Shown: piece after piece, positions 7,234-16,551 of the stretch
Layout: each line of letters opens with the position of its first letter
How positions within the stretch are numbered: position 1 is the first letter of the stretch
Assembly: GCA_025774935.1 (NCBI GenBank)
Contig: JALGZK010000001.1
Coordinates: 414,591 to 478,590 of the forward strand
DNA length: 64,000 nt
Direction of reading: 5' to 3'
Source: a bacterium
Lineage (GTDB): Bacteria > Joyebacterota > Joyebacteria > Joyebacterales > Joyebacteraceae
Made by a program: the position numbers and the translations under genes
Notes under the pieces: generated by a model
Databases searched by the model: none
The model's input: only the letters and a program-made list of their open reading frames with translations
What the model was told of the DNA's origin: nothing

Positions 7234-10200
7234 ATGCTGAACAGGATCGTAGAGCTGTCGCTCACGAACCGGCTGATCGTAGTCCTGGTGCTCGCAGCCG
7301 GGCTTGGGCTAGGCGTCCGGGCCATGCTGCGGACCCCGGTCGACGCGTTCCCTGACACCACACCTGTCCAGGTCCAGATCAACACCGTCGCGCCGGCGCT
7401 CGGCCCTGCTGAGATCGAACAGCAGATCACGCTCCCGGTGGAGCTCTCCATCGCGGGTCTGCCCGGCCTCACGAACGTTCGCTCGATCTCGAAGTTCGGC
7501 TTCTCCCAGGTCGTGGCCACGTTCGACGACCGGACGCACGTGTACGACGCGCGTCAGTTCATTCTCGAACGGCTGGGGAGCGTCGATCTTCCCGACGGCA
7601 TAGAACGACCGCAGCTGGGCCCGATGTCGACCGGTCTGGGTGAGGTCTTCCACTACATCGTCCGCTCCGAGAACCCCGACCGCACCCTCGACGAGCTCCG
7701 GACCCTCCACGACTGGGTCGTCAAACCCGAGCTCCGGAAGGTGGCGGGGGTGGCCGAGGTCAACTCGTGGGGTGGGTTCGAGCGCCAGTACCACGTGGTC
7801 GTCTCACCTCCGTCACTGGTCGAGCACGGGCTGACGCTCGGTAGCGTCTTCGAGGCGCTCGAAGAGAACAACCGGAACGTGGGCGGCGGCCAGGTCGTGT
7901 CCTCCGGGCTGTCGCTGCTGGTCCACGGGCTCGGCCGCGTCGCCACCATCGAGGAGATCGAGAACATCGTCATCGAGGCGCATGCCGGTACCCCCGTCCG
8001 GATCGGGGACGTCGCGGAGGTCGCGGTCGGGCACGAGATCAGGAGGGGCGCCGTGACGGCCGGCGGAGAAGGCGAGGCGGTGCTCGGACTCGGCTTCATG
8101 CTGATGGGGGAGAACAGCAAGGAGGTCACGGAGGAGTTGAGGGCGCAGCTGGAGTCCGTCCGCAGGTCCCTTCCGGACGACGTCGTGCTGGAGGTCGTCT
8201 ACGAGCGCACCGAGCTCGTGCAGGCGGTCATCGGCACGGTCAGACACAACCTGATCGCGGGCGCGCTGCTCGTGATCGTCGTGCTGTTCCTCTTTCTCGG
8301 CAATCTTCGCGCCGGACTCATCGTTGCTGTCGCAATTCCTCTAACCCTGGTCTACGCATTCCTCGGCATGTACGAGCTCGCCATCGCGGCTAGTCTCCTG
8401 AGCCTCGGGGCCATGGACTTCGGCATCATCGTGGACGGCTCCGTGGTGATGACGGACAACAACATGCGGCGGCTGGCCGAGGAGCAGCGTCGTCTTGGAA
8501 GACCGCTCACGAAGACTGAGCGGCTCCAGACCATCATCGCGTCCAGCAAGGAGGTCGTGCGCCCCATCGTGTTCGGGATGGGCATCATCCTCATCGTGTT
8601 CTTCCCCGTGCTCACGCTGGAAGGTATCGAGGGGAAGATGTTCAGGCCGATGGCGTGGACCTTCATCTTCGCGATGGTCGCGGCCCTCGTGATCGCCGTC
8701 ACGCTCTCGCCGATTCTGTCGTACTACTTCCTTCCTCGGAAAGTCAGGGAACGGGAAGGCCTGCTCGAACGGACGTTGAAGGCGTGGTACAGCTTCCTGC
8801 TTTCCAGGGTGCTTCGCAGAAAGGCAGTGCTGTTCGGCGTCGTCGTGATCCTGCTCGCGATGACGGCGGTTCTCGGAACCAGGCTCGGAGGCGAGTTCGT
8901 TCCGCGACTCAGCGAAGGCGCGATCGTCATCAACACGATACGCCTTGCGGGAGTCTCGAGATTCCCCAATGAGATCAAGCACATCTGGAGCCGGATAGGA
9001 ACGGCCGAGGTCGCAACGGACCCAATGGGGATCGAACTGTCCGACTTCTTCATCGCGCTCAATCCCCGTGAGCAATGGGAGAGCGCCCGGACGCAGGCGG
9101 AGCTCGTCGCGCAGATGGAGGAAGTGGTCGGCGACCTTCCCGGCCTAAACATGATCTTCACCCAGCCCATCGAGATGCGTCTGAACGAGATGGTCACCGG
9201 CATCCGCTCGGACGTTGGAATCAAGGTCTACGGGGACAACTTCGAGACGCTTGTGGAGCTGAGCGATCGTATCCAGGGGATACTGCTGACGATCGACGGC
9301 GCTTCGGATGTCGCCGGAGAGCAGGTCACGGGGCAGCCGACGCTCGAGCTCGTCGTCGATCAGGATCAGATCGCGCGGCACGGGATCCCCGCGCGCGCGG
9401 TCCTCGATCTCATCGAGACGGTCGGCGGGCGCCCGGCGGGCGACATCCTCGAGGGGCAGAGGCGGTTCCCGCTGGTGGTCAGACTCCCGGAGGAGCAGCG
9501 CACCGACGTGGAGGCCCTGTCGAACACTCTGATCCCGACTGAGGCGGGACCGCTCCTGCCACTCCGCCGGCTGGCCGACGTGAGAGTGACCGAAGGGCCG
9601 TCCACCATCAGCCGCGAGTGGGGTCGCCGCCTCGTCAAAGTCCAGTGCAACGTCAGGGACAGGGACGTCGCGTCCTTCGTGGACGAGGCGCGGTCGCGGA
9701 TCGAGAGCGAAGTGGCGCTCCCCGAAGGCTATGTCATCGAGTGGGGCGGGCAGTTTGAGCACCTCGAGCGCTCCAAGCTCCGGTTCATGGTGGTCGTTCC
9801 GCTCACGCTCGCGCTCATCTTCGTCCTCCTGTACTTCAGCCTGAGAAGCCTGAGCGACGTGCTCATCATCTACACCGGCATCCCGTTCGCGGCCGTGGGA
9901 GGGGTGGTCGCGCTCTACGCCCGTGGGATTCCCTTCAGCGTGAGCGCGGCGATCGGGTTCATCGCGCTGAGCGGCATCGCCGTCCTGGACGGGCAGGTGC
10001 TGGTCTCCACCATCCGCACGCTGCGAGGCCGGGGGCTTCCGCTCAGTGAGGCCGTGGTGGATGCCGCCAGGCAGCGGCTCCGGCCGGTGCTCGCGACGTC
10101 GATCACGGACGCGGTGGGGTTCATCCCGATGGCCATCTCTACCGGCGTCGGGGCCGAAGTTCAGAGGCCGCTCGCCACGGTCGTCATCGGCGGCATCACA

Positions 10201-10299
10201 ACCTGCACGGTTCTCACGCTGTTCGTGCTTCCCGCGCTCTATCTCACCGCGGGCAAGTGGCTGGGGAACGTGTCCGGCGAAGACGGTTCGGGGGATTAG
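7234..10299 (+). CDS. CusA/CzcA-family heavy-metal RND efflux pump
   Basis: 1021 residues from ATG 7234 (GGAG eight nt upstream); the in-frame ATG at 7201 overlaps the adaptor stop and is less likely. The first transmembrane helix follows MLNRIVELSLTNR, with large periplasmic loops after TM1 and TM7, as in all RND pumps. The TM4 proton-relay segment DFGIIVDG holds D395 and D401. The third acidic position, Glu in CzcA, is Asp408 here (MTDN). The pump should use proton motive force to move metal cations from periplasm or cytoplasm outward with the adaptor. The metal cannot be told from sequence. No CusC/TolC-like gene follows; the next gene lies beyond a stem-loop. Confidence 0.94.
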   Translation: MLNRIVELSLTNRLIVVLVLAAGLGLGVRAMLRTPVDAFPDTTPVQVQINTVAPALGPAEIEQQITLPVELSIAGLPGLTNVRSISKFGFSQVVATFDDRTHVYDARQFILERLGSVDLPDGIERPQLGPMSTGLGEVFHYIVRSENPDRTLDELRTLHDWVVKPELRKVAGVAEVNSWGGFERQYHVVVSPPSLVEHGLTLGSVFEALEENNRNVGGGQVVSSGLSLLVHGLGRVATIEEIENIVIEAHAGTPVRIGDVAEVAVGHEIRRGAVTAGGEGEAVLGLGFMLMGENSKEVTEELRAQLESVRRSLPDDVVLEVVYERTELVQAVIGTVRHNLIAGALLVIVVLFLFLGNLRAGLIVAVAIPLTLVYAFLGMYELAIAASLLSLGAMDFGIIVDGSVVMTDNNMRRLAEEQRRLGRPLTKTERLQTIIASSKEVVRPIVFGMGIILIVFFPVLTLEGIEGKMFRPMAWTFIFAMVAALVIAVTLSPILSYYFLPRKVREREGLLERTLKAWYSFLLSRVLRRKAVLFGVVVILLAMTAVLGTRLGGEFVPRLSEGAIVINTIRLAGVSRFPNEIKHIWSRIGTAEVATDPMGIELSDFFIALNPREQWESARTQAELVAQMEEVVGDLPGLNMIFTQPIEMRLNEMVTGIRSDVGIKVYGDNFETLVELSDRIQGILLTIDGASDVAGEQVTGQPTLELVVDQDQIARHGIPARAVLDLIETVGGRPAGDILEGQRRFPLVVRLPEEQRTDVEALSNTLIPTEAGPLLPLRRLADVRVTEGPSTISREWGRRLVKVQCNVRDRDVASFVDEARSRIESEVALPEGYVIEWGGQFEHLERSKLRFMVVVPLTLALIFVLLYFSLRSLSDVLIIYTGIPFAAVGGVVALYARGIPFSVSAAIGFIALSGIAVLDGQVLVSTIRTLRGRGLPLSEAVVDAARQRLRPVLATSITDAVGFIPMAISTGVGAEVQRPLATVVIGGITTCTVLTLFVLPALYLTAGKWLGNVSGEDGSGD

Positions 10300-10330
10300 C
10301 GGCTCGCGGGAGGGGGCTGAGACAACAAGT

Positions 10331-10357
10331 AGGTCCGCCGTCGGAGGCGGCGGACCT
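10331..10357 (+). terminator. 10-bp stem-loop after the efflux pump
   Basis: AGGTCCGCCG and CGGCGGACCT are perfect complements around a 7-nt loop, 32 nt after the stop codon. No T-tract. The remaining gap to 10552 holds no gene; it includes a TTTATGCA element also seen upstream of the paralogue at 34090. Confidence 0.65.
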
Positions 10358-10552
10358 CTGCACGTGCACCCGGGGCAGTGCTCCGCGCCGGAGGTGGCGT
10401 GGGCAGCTGACAGCGGACCTGCGGCTCCGTGGGTGCGCTTTATGCATGCACACGACGTGATTACCGAGTGACGGTTCAGATGTAACAGCAGCTCTCGGAG
10501 CCGTGCGGCGTGCGTGCCGGCGTCGCCACTGGCCACGGAGGGAGCAAGGAAC

Positions 10553-11323
10553 ATGAGGCGGATCCTGTACCTTCTCTTCCTCGTGGCAGTCGTGCTCCTT
10601 GTGGGCAACTACGAGGCGACCCTCGTTCCGTACTGGGGGGACAGACTCCCGGCGTCACTCGCGCTCATCGAGGACCATGACTACCGGGAGGCGCTCGCCG
10701 CGCTGCTGGAGCCCCCGGCGGAGTGGCCACCGGGGCCCCCGCAGCGAGACACGAAGCCGCGGCCACGCGACGAGGCCGTGGCCCACGGACGTGACGCGCG
10801 GTCGGTCAACATAGACTTGATCGCCGCGACGCTGGACGCCCGGCCCTTCTTCGACTACTCGCTGGACGAACTCACCGAGATACTCGGCCCTCCGACGTGG
10901 ATCCGGGCACCCAGAGTCGTCGCCAGGGGCAACAAGAGGCGTCTGGACGGTGCCCACGTCAAGTACCACTGGTCAGGTCTCGACTTCCGGTTCCGACATC
11001 CCGAGCTCGACCCTGGGCAGTTCTGCTACGAGATGGGAATCCGCACCGCCGACGTATGGGATGCCGACGCGCTCCTGCGCTACAAGCCGTTCCCGGGTGT
11101 CATCGCGCAGGGACTGGGGGGAGAGTGGAGCGCCGAGCGCGTGTTCAGGGAGGTGCTGCTGCCCACGCCGGAGTCGGGTGACGCGGCCTTCGAGGGGTTC
11201 CCGGAAGAACACGTGATGATCCTGAGGCACCACTCGGCCGAGTTCACTTACGAGCGGGACACAAGCCTCCTGCAAGCCGTCCGCCTCGTTCACTCGAGTC
11301 CCGAGATGGGCCTACAGGAGTAG
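10553..11323 (+). CDS. Membrane-anchored protein of unknown function
   Basis: 256 residues from ATG 10553 (AAGGA at 10546-10550). One N-terminal transmembrane helix (about 3-20) is followed by a short helical region containing PYW and LALIED...REAL, a proline-rich linker (about 62-80) and a soluble domain of about 160 residues that I do not recognise. That domain has ...FDYSLDELTEILGPP and WSGLDFRFRHPE segments. The first 60 residues match the small protein at 34090-34350, so the two share a leader module. The topology suggests the C-terminal domain faces the periplasm. It is convergent with the lipoprotein gene on the other strand. Confidence 0.75.
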   Translation: MRRILYLLFLVAVVLLVGNYEATLVPYWGDRLPASLALIEDHDYREALAALLEPPAEWPPGPPQRDTKPRPRDEAVAHGRDARSVNIDLIAATLDARPFFDYSLDELTEILGPPTWIRAPRVVARGNKRRLDGAHVKYHWSGLDFRFRHPELDPGQFCYEMGIRTADVWDADALLRYKPFPGVIAQGLGGEWSAERVFREVLLPTPESGDAAFEGFPEEHVMILRHHSAEFTYERDTSLLQAVRLVHSSPEMGLQE

Positions 11324-11384
11324 ACTCTCGAACGCATCCCGGGGGCTCTGAGCAGGACCCCAGACCGTACCTGCCCCGGGCTCG

Positions 11385-12560
11385 CTACCGGGTCACCCCG
11401 CGGATCCTGGTCACGTAGACCCACATCCCCAGAACGAGCACCAGAGCGATCGCGATTCCGGTCCCGATGAGGAGCATCGTGATCTTCGCGAACGTGCGGT
11501 CGATGGTCCGGTCCATCTGGTCCTGCACCGCCAGGAGCATGCGAGCCTCCGTGGCGCCGAGGTGTTCGAACGATGCGTCGAGCATCCGCAGGGACATCTC
11601 CTCCATCTGCTCCAGAGCGGCGATCCGCTCCTCCCGCATCGCGTTCAGAACCGCCATCCGCTCCCCGGTCATCCACTCGAGCGTTGCGACGCGCTGTTCA
11701 TCGACCGAACGCATCAGCGCCTCGCGTTCGGCGCCAACGGCGGAGACGACGGAGTCGCGCTCCGACGCGATGATGCCCTTGCTCCCCCTGTACGTCGCCT
11801 GGAGGATCCGGTCAACGCTCTCCGGATCCGTCATCTCAAGGACGGCAAGCTCCGCCTGCCATCTCACCTGCCGGGGGAGGAGCGTGGTCTGGATCGACAG
11901 CCTGTCGTTGAGCTCGACGATCTGATCCTGCACGTCCTCGGCGATCGAAACGAGGCCTGAGTCGTATCCCTTCGTCAGGTCGACCAGGTGGTCGGTCGGC
12001 GCGTGCGAGGTGTAGAGATGGTTCGAGAGCGGGTTCGCCTCGACCCACGCGGCCATGTTCGCACGGCCCTCGCTGCGCACCTCCTCATCGACCGGAATCC
12101 CCGCGCCGATCGCATCGATCTCGCGCACGAGCTGGCGGCACGCCTCGATCGCGATCTGCTGATGCTCTCCGAAGAGCTCCGCCCCGATTCCGATCTCGAA
12201 GTACTCGAGCATCAGAAGACACGCCGCCCACGTCGTGACGTACGCGCCCACGGGCTCTGAGAGCGAGGTGACTCGGAGTATCGCGGGGACCGAGTACACC
12301 TTCCAAATGGCCGCGTTCCTGAGGATCTCCGGGTCGTCCGTCCGGCTTGCGATCTCGTCGGCGGCCACCTCCACGACGCCCGCGAAGCGTACGGCGAACG
12401 CGCTCACCTGGATGCGGAGCTCCTGAGCGGAGAGATCCTCGATGCCGAGTTCCTGCATCCGTCGAGTCTGGCGTGGGCCGCTCGACCCACAGCCGACGAT
12501 CGCGATCGTCAGAACCGTCCACGCGATCCAGCCGACGAGCCTGCGATTCCCGTGCAGCAT
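11385..12560 (-). CDS. Lipoprotein with coiled coil and C-terminal membrane helix, unknown function
   Basis: 391 residues. The start is supported by an AAGGAGG ribosome binding site 6 nt upstream. A lipobox (IVGC, C24) shows lipid anchoring. A helical domain (about 40-200) is followed by a long charged coiled coil (about 265-330, rich in ERD, ERE, EER), then a single hydrophobic helix (about 362-382) and basic tail. This layout, lipid at one end and a membrane helix at the other, is unusual and might span two membranes or hairpin back. I do not recognise the family. It is transcribed divergently from the barrel remnant at 12701. Confidence 0.8.
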   Translation of the reverse strand: MLHGNRRLVGWIAWTVLTIAIVGCGSSGPRQTRRMQELGIEDLSAQELRIQVSAFAVRFAGVVEVAADEIASRTDDPEILRNAAIWKVYSVPAILRVTSLSEPVGAYVTTWAACLLMLEYFEIGIGAELFGEHQQIAIEACRQLVREIDAIGAGIPVDEEVRSEGRANMAAWVEANPLSNHLYTSHAPTDHLVDLTKGYDSGLVSIAEDVQDQIVELNDRLSIQTTLLPRQVRWQAELAVLEMTDPESVDRILQATYRGSKGIIASERDSVVSAVGAEREALMRSVDEQRVATLEWMTGERMAVLNAMREERIAALEQMEEMSLRMLDASFEHLGATEARMLLAVQDQMDRTIDRTFAKITMLLIGTGIAIALVLVLGMWVYVTRIRGVTR

Positions 12561-12650
12561 TGCGTCCTCCTTGTTGGAGCGGATACACTCTCATTGTCCG
12601 CCCTCGGGCGATTCCCTTCAAGCGGGAATCCGCAGTCATTCTGCAGAGTG

Positions 12651-12679
12651 TTGCTCGCATCTTGACCGCGTGCTACAAT
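12651..12679 (+). promoter_or_regulatory. Extended -10 promoter
   Basis: TTGCTC (12651-12656), a 17-nt spacer ending in TGC, then TACAAT (12674-12679). It sits 21 nt before the short ORF at 12701. Confidence 0.55.
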
Positions 12680-12700
12680 GCCGGCGCTCACGAATCGTTC

Positions 12701-12949
12701 ATGCGACTCAAACGAGGTGTCCGGAGTGGAGGCAGGCGGGTGTGGGCCGCCGTCGCGTTCGGCGCTGTCGCCGCAGCGGTTGACGACCCGAGCGAGATCA
12801 CGTGGTCGGGTCTTCTTCCTGGCGTCGGTGTCGGCGTACGGTACATGGCCGTTCCGTCCGAACAGATCAACGTCGGTATCGATGTCGCCTTCGGCATCGA
12901 GGACTGGGGTATCTACTTCCGGATCGGAGAGGTGTTCGGAGACAAGTAG
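12701..12949 (+). pseudogene. Remnant of a D15/BamA-type outer-membrane barrel gene
   Basis: 82 codons. From residue 13 on it reads like the last strands of a bacterial surface antigen (Omp85/D15) barrel: RRVWAAVAFG, DPSEITWSGLLPGVGVGVRY, then a final strand ending GIYFRIGEVF with the C-terminal Phe. Full members have hundreds more residues (POTRA domains and about 14 strands). Here the frame upstream is only antisense of the divergent lipoprotein gene. A promoter precedes it, so it may still be transcribed. The alternative, a genuine mini-protein, is less likely because two or three strands cannot form a barrel. Confidence 0.55.
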
Positions 12950-13075
12950 TGCCTGCCCGGACGTTGTCGGGTGCTCGTCATGCGACGTGATGCACCTCGT
13001 CTGAACGGGAGATGCGGTTGCAGCTCGACGACGAGAGAGACGAGTTCACGCTCCGCTCGCACAGGAGGTTCGGTC

Positions 13076-15028
13076 ATGGAAGCCAAGAACGCAGCGCTGT
13101 GGTTGCTTGTTGTTGCCGTCGTCGCTGTGACAGCTGCTGGCTCAGCACGCGCACAGAGCTCTCCGGGACTGCCGCCACCCGACGAGACAGTGGCCGACGC
13201 GTTCGCTGAGCAGAAACACTATTCCCCGTACGCCGGACGCAGCTTCCCGACGCAGGTCTTCTGGGGAGACACGCATCTGCACACGGGGATGTCGATGGAC
13301 GCGGGTGCCTTCGGCGCGCGGCTGCTTCCTGAGGACGCCCACCGGTTCGCGCTCGGCGAGGAGCTCACCTCCTCCACCGGACTCCGGGTGAAGCTCTCAA
13401 GGCCTCTCGACTTCCTGGTCGTCGCGGACCACTCCGACAACATGGGGTTCTTCCCGCGGCTCTACGCAGGAGAACCCGAGCTTCTGGCGGACCCCACCGG
13501 CAGGCGGTGGTACGACATGATGCAGGAAGGCGGGCAGCAAGGGGTACAGGTGGCCAGCGAGGTCATCGCGTCCTTCTCGCAGGGCACGTTCCCGGAGGCA
13601 CTGGCCTCGCTGCCCGGATCCCCGGCCTACCGCTCGGCCTGGGAGGCGACCATCGAGGCGGCCGAGAAGTACAACGATCCCGGCCACTACACGGCGTTCA
13701 TCGGATACGAGTGGACGTCGAACGAGGGCGGCAACAACCGGCACCGCGTACTCATCTACCGCGGCGACGGATCGAAGGCCAGCCTCGTGGAACCCTACAC
13801 GACTCTGAGACCGCTGGGCAGCCCGAACGAGCGCGATCTGTGGGAGTGGATGAGCGCGTACGAGGACAGGACCGGCGACCGGCTCCTTGCGATCGCCCAC
13901 AACGGCAACCTCAGTAATGCCGTCATGTTCCCGATCAGCGACACCTTCAGCGGGCGGCCGCTCGACGACGCGTACGTCGAGAACCGGGCGAAGTGGGAAC
14001 CGCTCTACGAAGTCACCCAGATCAAGGGTGACGGCGAGGCCCATCCGTTCCTGTCCCCGAACGACGAGTTCGCTGACTACGAAACGTGGGACAAGGGCAA
14101 CCTCGATCTCAGCGTGCCCAAGACGGACGATATGCTGCAGTACGAGTACGCGCGGAGCGCCCTGCAGATCGGCCTGCAGCTGGAACGCCGACTGGGCGTG
14201 AACCCGTACAAGTTCGGCATGATCGGTTCCACCGACAGCCACACCGGGCTCGCCACAGCAGCGGAGGAGAACTTCTACGGGAAGCACTCCGGTGCGGAGC
14301 CGGGCCCGAAGCGCTGGGAGCATCCAGTGGCCAGGCTCGGCGACAAGTTCATCGACGGCTGGGAGATGACCGGCTCGGGGCTCGCGGCAGTGTGGGCCAA
14401 GGAGAACACCCGCGAGGCGCTCTTCGACGCGATGATCCGCAAAGAGACCTACGCGACGACCGGACCACGCATGCTCGTGCGTTTCTTCGGCGGGTGGGAG
14501 TTCAAGGAAGAGGACGCGATGAGGAGGCTGCCCGGCGCCATCGGCTACATGAAAGGCGTACCCATGGGTGGCGACCTTCCTCCGGCGCCGGATGGCGCGA
14601 CCGCACCGACGTTCCTGGTCGCGGCGATGAAGGACCCGCTCTCCGGCAACCTCGACCGGATCCAGATCGTGAAGGGCTGGATCGACGAAGACGGCGACCG
14701 CTCCGAGATCGTATACGACGCGGTGTGGTCGGATGCCGACGGGCGCGCGCCTGGAAGTGACGGCGAATTGCCGCCGGTCGGGAACACGGTCGACGTCGGG
14801 GAGGCGACCTGGACCAACACCATCGGCGCCGCGGAGCTCATCACCGTCTGGACGGACCCGGACTTCGACCCTGCGGTGCCGGCCTTCTACTACGCGCGGG
14901 TGATCGAGATCCCGACGCCGCGGTGGACGGCCTACGACTCGAAGCGCTTCGGAGTCACGATGAGCCCCGAGGTCCCGATGATCACGGAGGAGCGGGCGTA
15001 CACGTCACCGATCTGGTATGCGCCGTAG
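13076..15028 (+). CDS. Exported DUF3604-family protein (PHP-like hydrolase fold)
   Basis: 650 residues from ATG 13076, preceded by AGGAGG. A signal peptide ends near residue 26 (SARAQ). The mature protein has the DUF3604 hallmarks: WGDTHLHTGMSMDAG (H67, H69), VVADHSDN, IAHNGNLS and GSTDSHTG. These resemble the metal-binding motifs of PHP/amidohydrolase-like enzymes, so a periplasmic metal-dependent hydrolase is plausible; the substrate is unknown. An outer-membrane barrel gene follows after 86 nt on the same strand, probably in one transcript. Confidence 0.9.
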   Translation: MEAKNAALWLLVVAVVAVTAAGSARAQSSPGLPPPDETVADAFAEQKHYSPYAGRSFPTQVFWGDTHLHTGMSMDAGAFGARLLPEDAHRFALGEELTSSTGLRVKLSRPLDFLVVADHSDNMGFFPRLYAGEPELLADPTGRRWYDMMQEGGQQGVQVASEVIASFSQGTFPEALASLPGSPAYRSAWEATIEAAEKYNDPGHYTAFIGYEWTSNEGGNNRHRVLIYRGDGSKASLVEPYTTLRPLGSPNERDLWEWMSAYEDRTGDRLLAIAHNGNLSNAVMFPISDTFSGRPLDDAYVENRAKWEPLYEVTQIKGDGEAHPFLSPNDEFADYETWDKGNLDLSVPKTDDMLQYEYARSALQIGLQLERRLGVNPYKFGMIGSTDSHTGLATAAEENFYGKHSGAEPGPKRWEHPVARLGDKFIDGWEMTGSGLAAVWAKENTREALFDAMIRKETYATTGPRMLVRFFGGWEFKEEDAMRRLPGAIGYMKGVPMGGDLPPAPDGATAPTFLVAAMKDPLSGNLDRIQIVKGWIDEDGDRSEIVYDAVWSDADGRAPGSDGELPPVGNTVDVGEATWTNTIGAAELITVWTDPDFDPAVPAFYYARVIEIPTPRWTAYDSKRFGVTMSPEVPMITEERAYTSPIWYAP

Positions 15029-15114
15029 CGACTCTCAGGTGACGGTGCGGCGAAGAACGGACGGGGCCGTCGCCTGTTCCGAACTGACACCCGGGACTGA
15101 CCCAAGAGGTACCG

Positions 15115-15984
15115 ATGACAGAGCGCACCGTTCGACATCACGCAGTGAAACCGTGTGCAGGAGCGAGGACCGCGGCGGCGCTTCTCGCGTCGGTACTTCT
15201 CCTGCTGATTCCCGGTGCCGATGCCGCGGCCCAGGACCCGCTTGAGCTCGACCCGGAACCTGTCAGGCCCGGGTGGGAGGAGTGGGGGCTCGCCATCACC
15301 CCATACGCGTGGTTCGCGGCGCAGAGCACCGACGTCGGCGGGACAGAGATACGTTCGTCGTTCAACGATCTGGCCTCGATCACGAACTTCGGATTCCAGT
15401 CACGGCTCTACGCGCGATGGCAATGGCTCAGCTTCACCGCGGACTGGACCTACGCCGACCTGGAGACCAACCAACGGAGCGGGCTCACGTCTGCCGACCT
15501 TCGCATCAAGCAGCAGATCCTGGACATGAAGCTCGGCGGCAAGGTCTACGACACCCGCACGACGGCACAGGACGGCGGCATGGCGCTCTGGGTCGGCGCC
15601 GGGGCGCGGTACTGGGACAACGACGTGAACTACACGATCACGATCGACCCGATCCTGCCGGGCAACGATCCGACGGTGATCGACGGCAGGACCGCGCAAA
15701 CGTGGTGGGACCCGGTCATCGGCCTCAACATGCACTTCCCGGTCACGCCCTCGGTGGGGTTCAACGTCCGCGCCACCGGCGGAGGCTTCGGGATCGGCGA
15801 CGCGTCCGACTACATGTGGGACGCTGAGTTCGCGGCGCTCTTCCGCCTGTCCAAGCGTCTGATGCTGAGCGCCGGGTACAGGCAGTTCAAGTACAAGCGA
15901 ACCGACGGGAGCGGCGAAGACGAGGTCACGCAGACGACGAGCGTGGTCGGGCCCGCGATCGGGCTGAGCATCGGGATCTTCTAG
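15115..15984 (+). CDS. Outer-membrane beta-barrel protein
   Basis: 289 residues with a signal peptide (cleavage after ADAAAQ, about residue 41). The mature part alternates polar and hydrophobic residues in strand-length segments (RLYARWQWLSFTADWTYADL; ALWVGAGARYW; LMLSAGYRQFKYK) and ends in GLSIGIF, the C-terminal Phe recognised by the Bam machinery. Its size suggests 8-12 strands. A signature of a specific porin family was not recognised. It follows the DUF3604 gene and may serve the same substrate. Confidence 0.85.
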   Translation: MTERTVRHHAVKPCAGARTAAALLASVLLLLIPGADAAAQDPLELDPEPVRPGWEEWGLAITPYAWFAAQSTDVGGTEIRSSFNDLASITNFGFQSRLYARWQWLSFTADWTYADLETNQRSGLTSADLRIKQQILDMKLGGKVYDTRTTAQDGGMALWVGAGARYWDNDVNYTITIDPILPGNDPTVIDGRTAQTWWDPVIGLNMHFPVTPSVGFNVRATGGGFGIGDASDYMWDAEFAALFRLSKRLMLSAGYRQFKYKRTDGSGEDEVTQTTSVVGPAIGLSIGIF

Positions 15985-16030
15985 ATCGAGGGCCCGGCGA
16001 GACTGCGGGACAGCCCACATGGAAGCAGCA

Positions 16031-16055
16031 GGAGGCCGCGCGGTGCGCGGCCTCC
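16031..16055 (+). terminator. 10-bp stem-loop after the barrel gene
   Basis: GGAGGCCGCG and CGCGGCCTCC pair perfectly around CGGTG. No T-tract. It ends 19 nt before the YaiI-family start, so it could also sit in that gene's leader. Confidence 0.6.
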
Positions 16056-16074
16056 GTTCGAGGAGGGACCGAGG

Positions 16075-16551
16075 GTGCCGGGCATCTTCGTCGACGCCGA
16101 TGCGTGTCCAGTCAAGGAAGAGGTCTACCGCGTTGCCAGACGCTACGGCGTCAGGGTGACCCTGGTCGCCGACGCGTGGATGCGGACGCCGGACGACGGC
16201 GGGATCGAGCTCGTGGTCGTGAAAGGCGACTTCGACGCGGCCGACGACTGGATCGCTGAGCACGTCGGCGCGGGGGACGTCGTGATCACCGCGGACATCC
16301 CTCTCGCCGCCAGGTGCTTGGAACAGGGCGCCCGGGTGCTCGGGATCAAAGGGCGTGAGTTCACGGAGGATTCGATCGGGGAAGCGCTTGCGAGCCGCGA
16401 GCTCATGTCCGAGTTGCGGGACCTCGGGGTCGCGACCGGCGGGCCCGCTCCGTTCGACAAACGGGACCGGTCGACGTTCCTTCAGCGTCTCGATGAGATC
16501 CTTCAGAGTGTCGCGCGCGAGGAGGACGCGGACGACTGCGCGACTAGGTGA
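16075..16551 (+). CDS. yaiI: UPF0178/YaiI-family protein
   Basis: 158 residues, the family's usual length. It begins IFVDADACPVK, the defining motif of YaiI/YqxD proteins, and contains DVVITADIPLA and a late RDRSTFLQRLD. The fold is PIN/NYN-like and a nuclease role has been suggested; the cellular function is not established. The GTG start is supported by AGGAGG at 16061-16066. Its stop codon overlaps the 3' end of the convergent homocysteine methyltransferase gene by 8 nt. Confidence 0.93.
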   Translation: MPGIFVDADACPVKEEVYRVARRYGVRVTLVADAWMRTPDDGGIELVVVKGDFDAADDWIAEHVGAGDVVITADIPLAARCLEQGARVLGIKGREFTEDSIGEALASRELMSELRDLGVATGGPAPFDKRDRSTFLQRLDEILQSVAREEDADDCATR

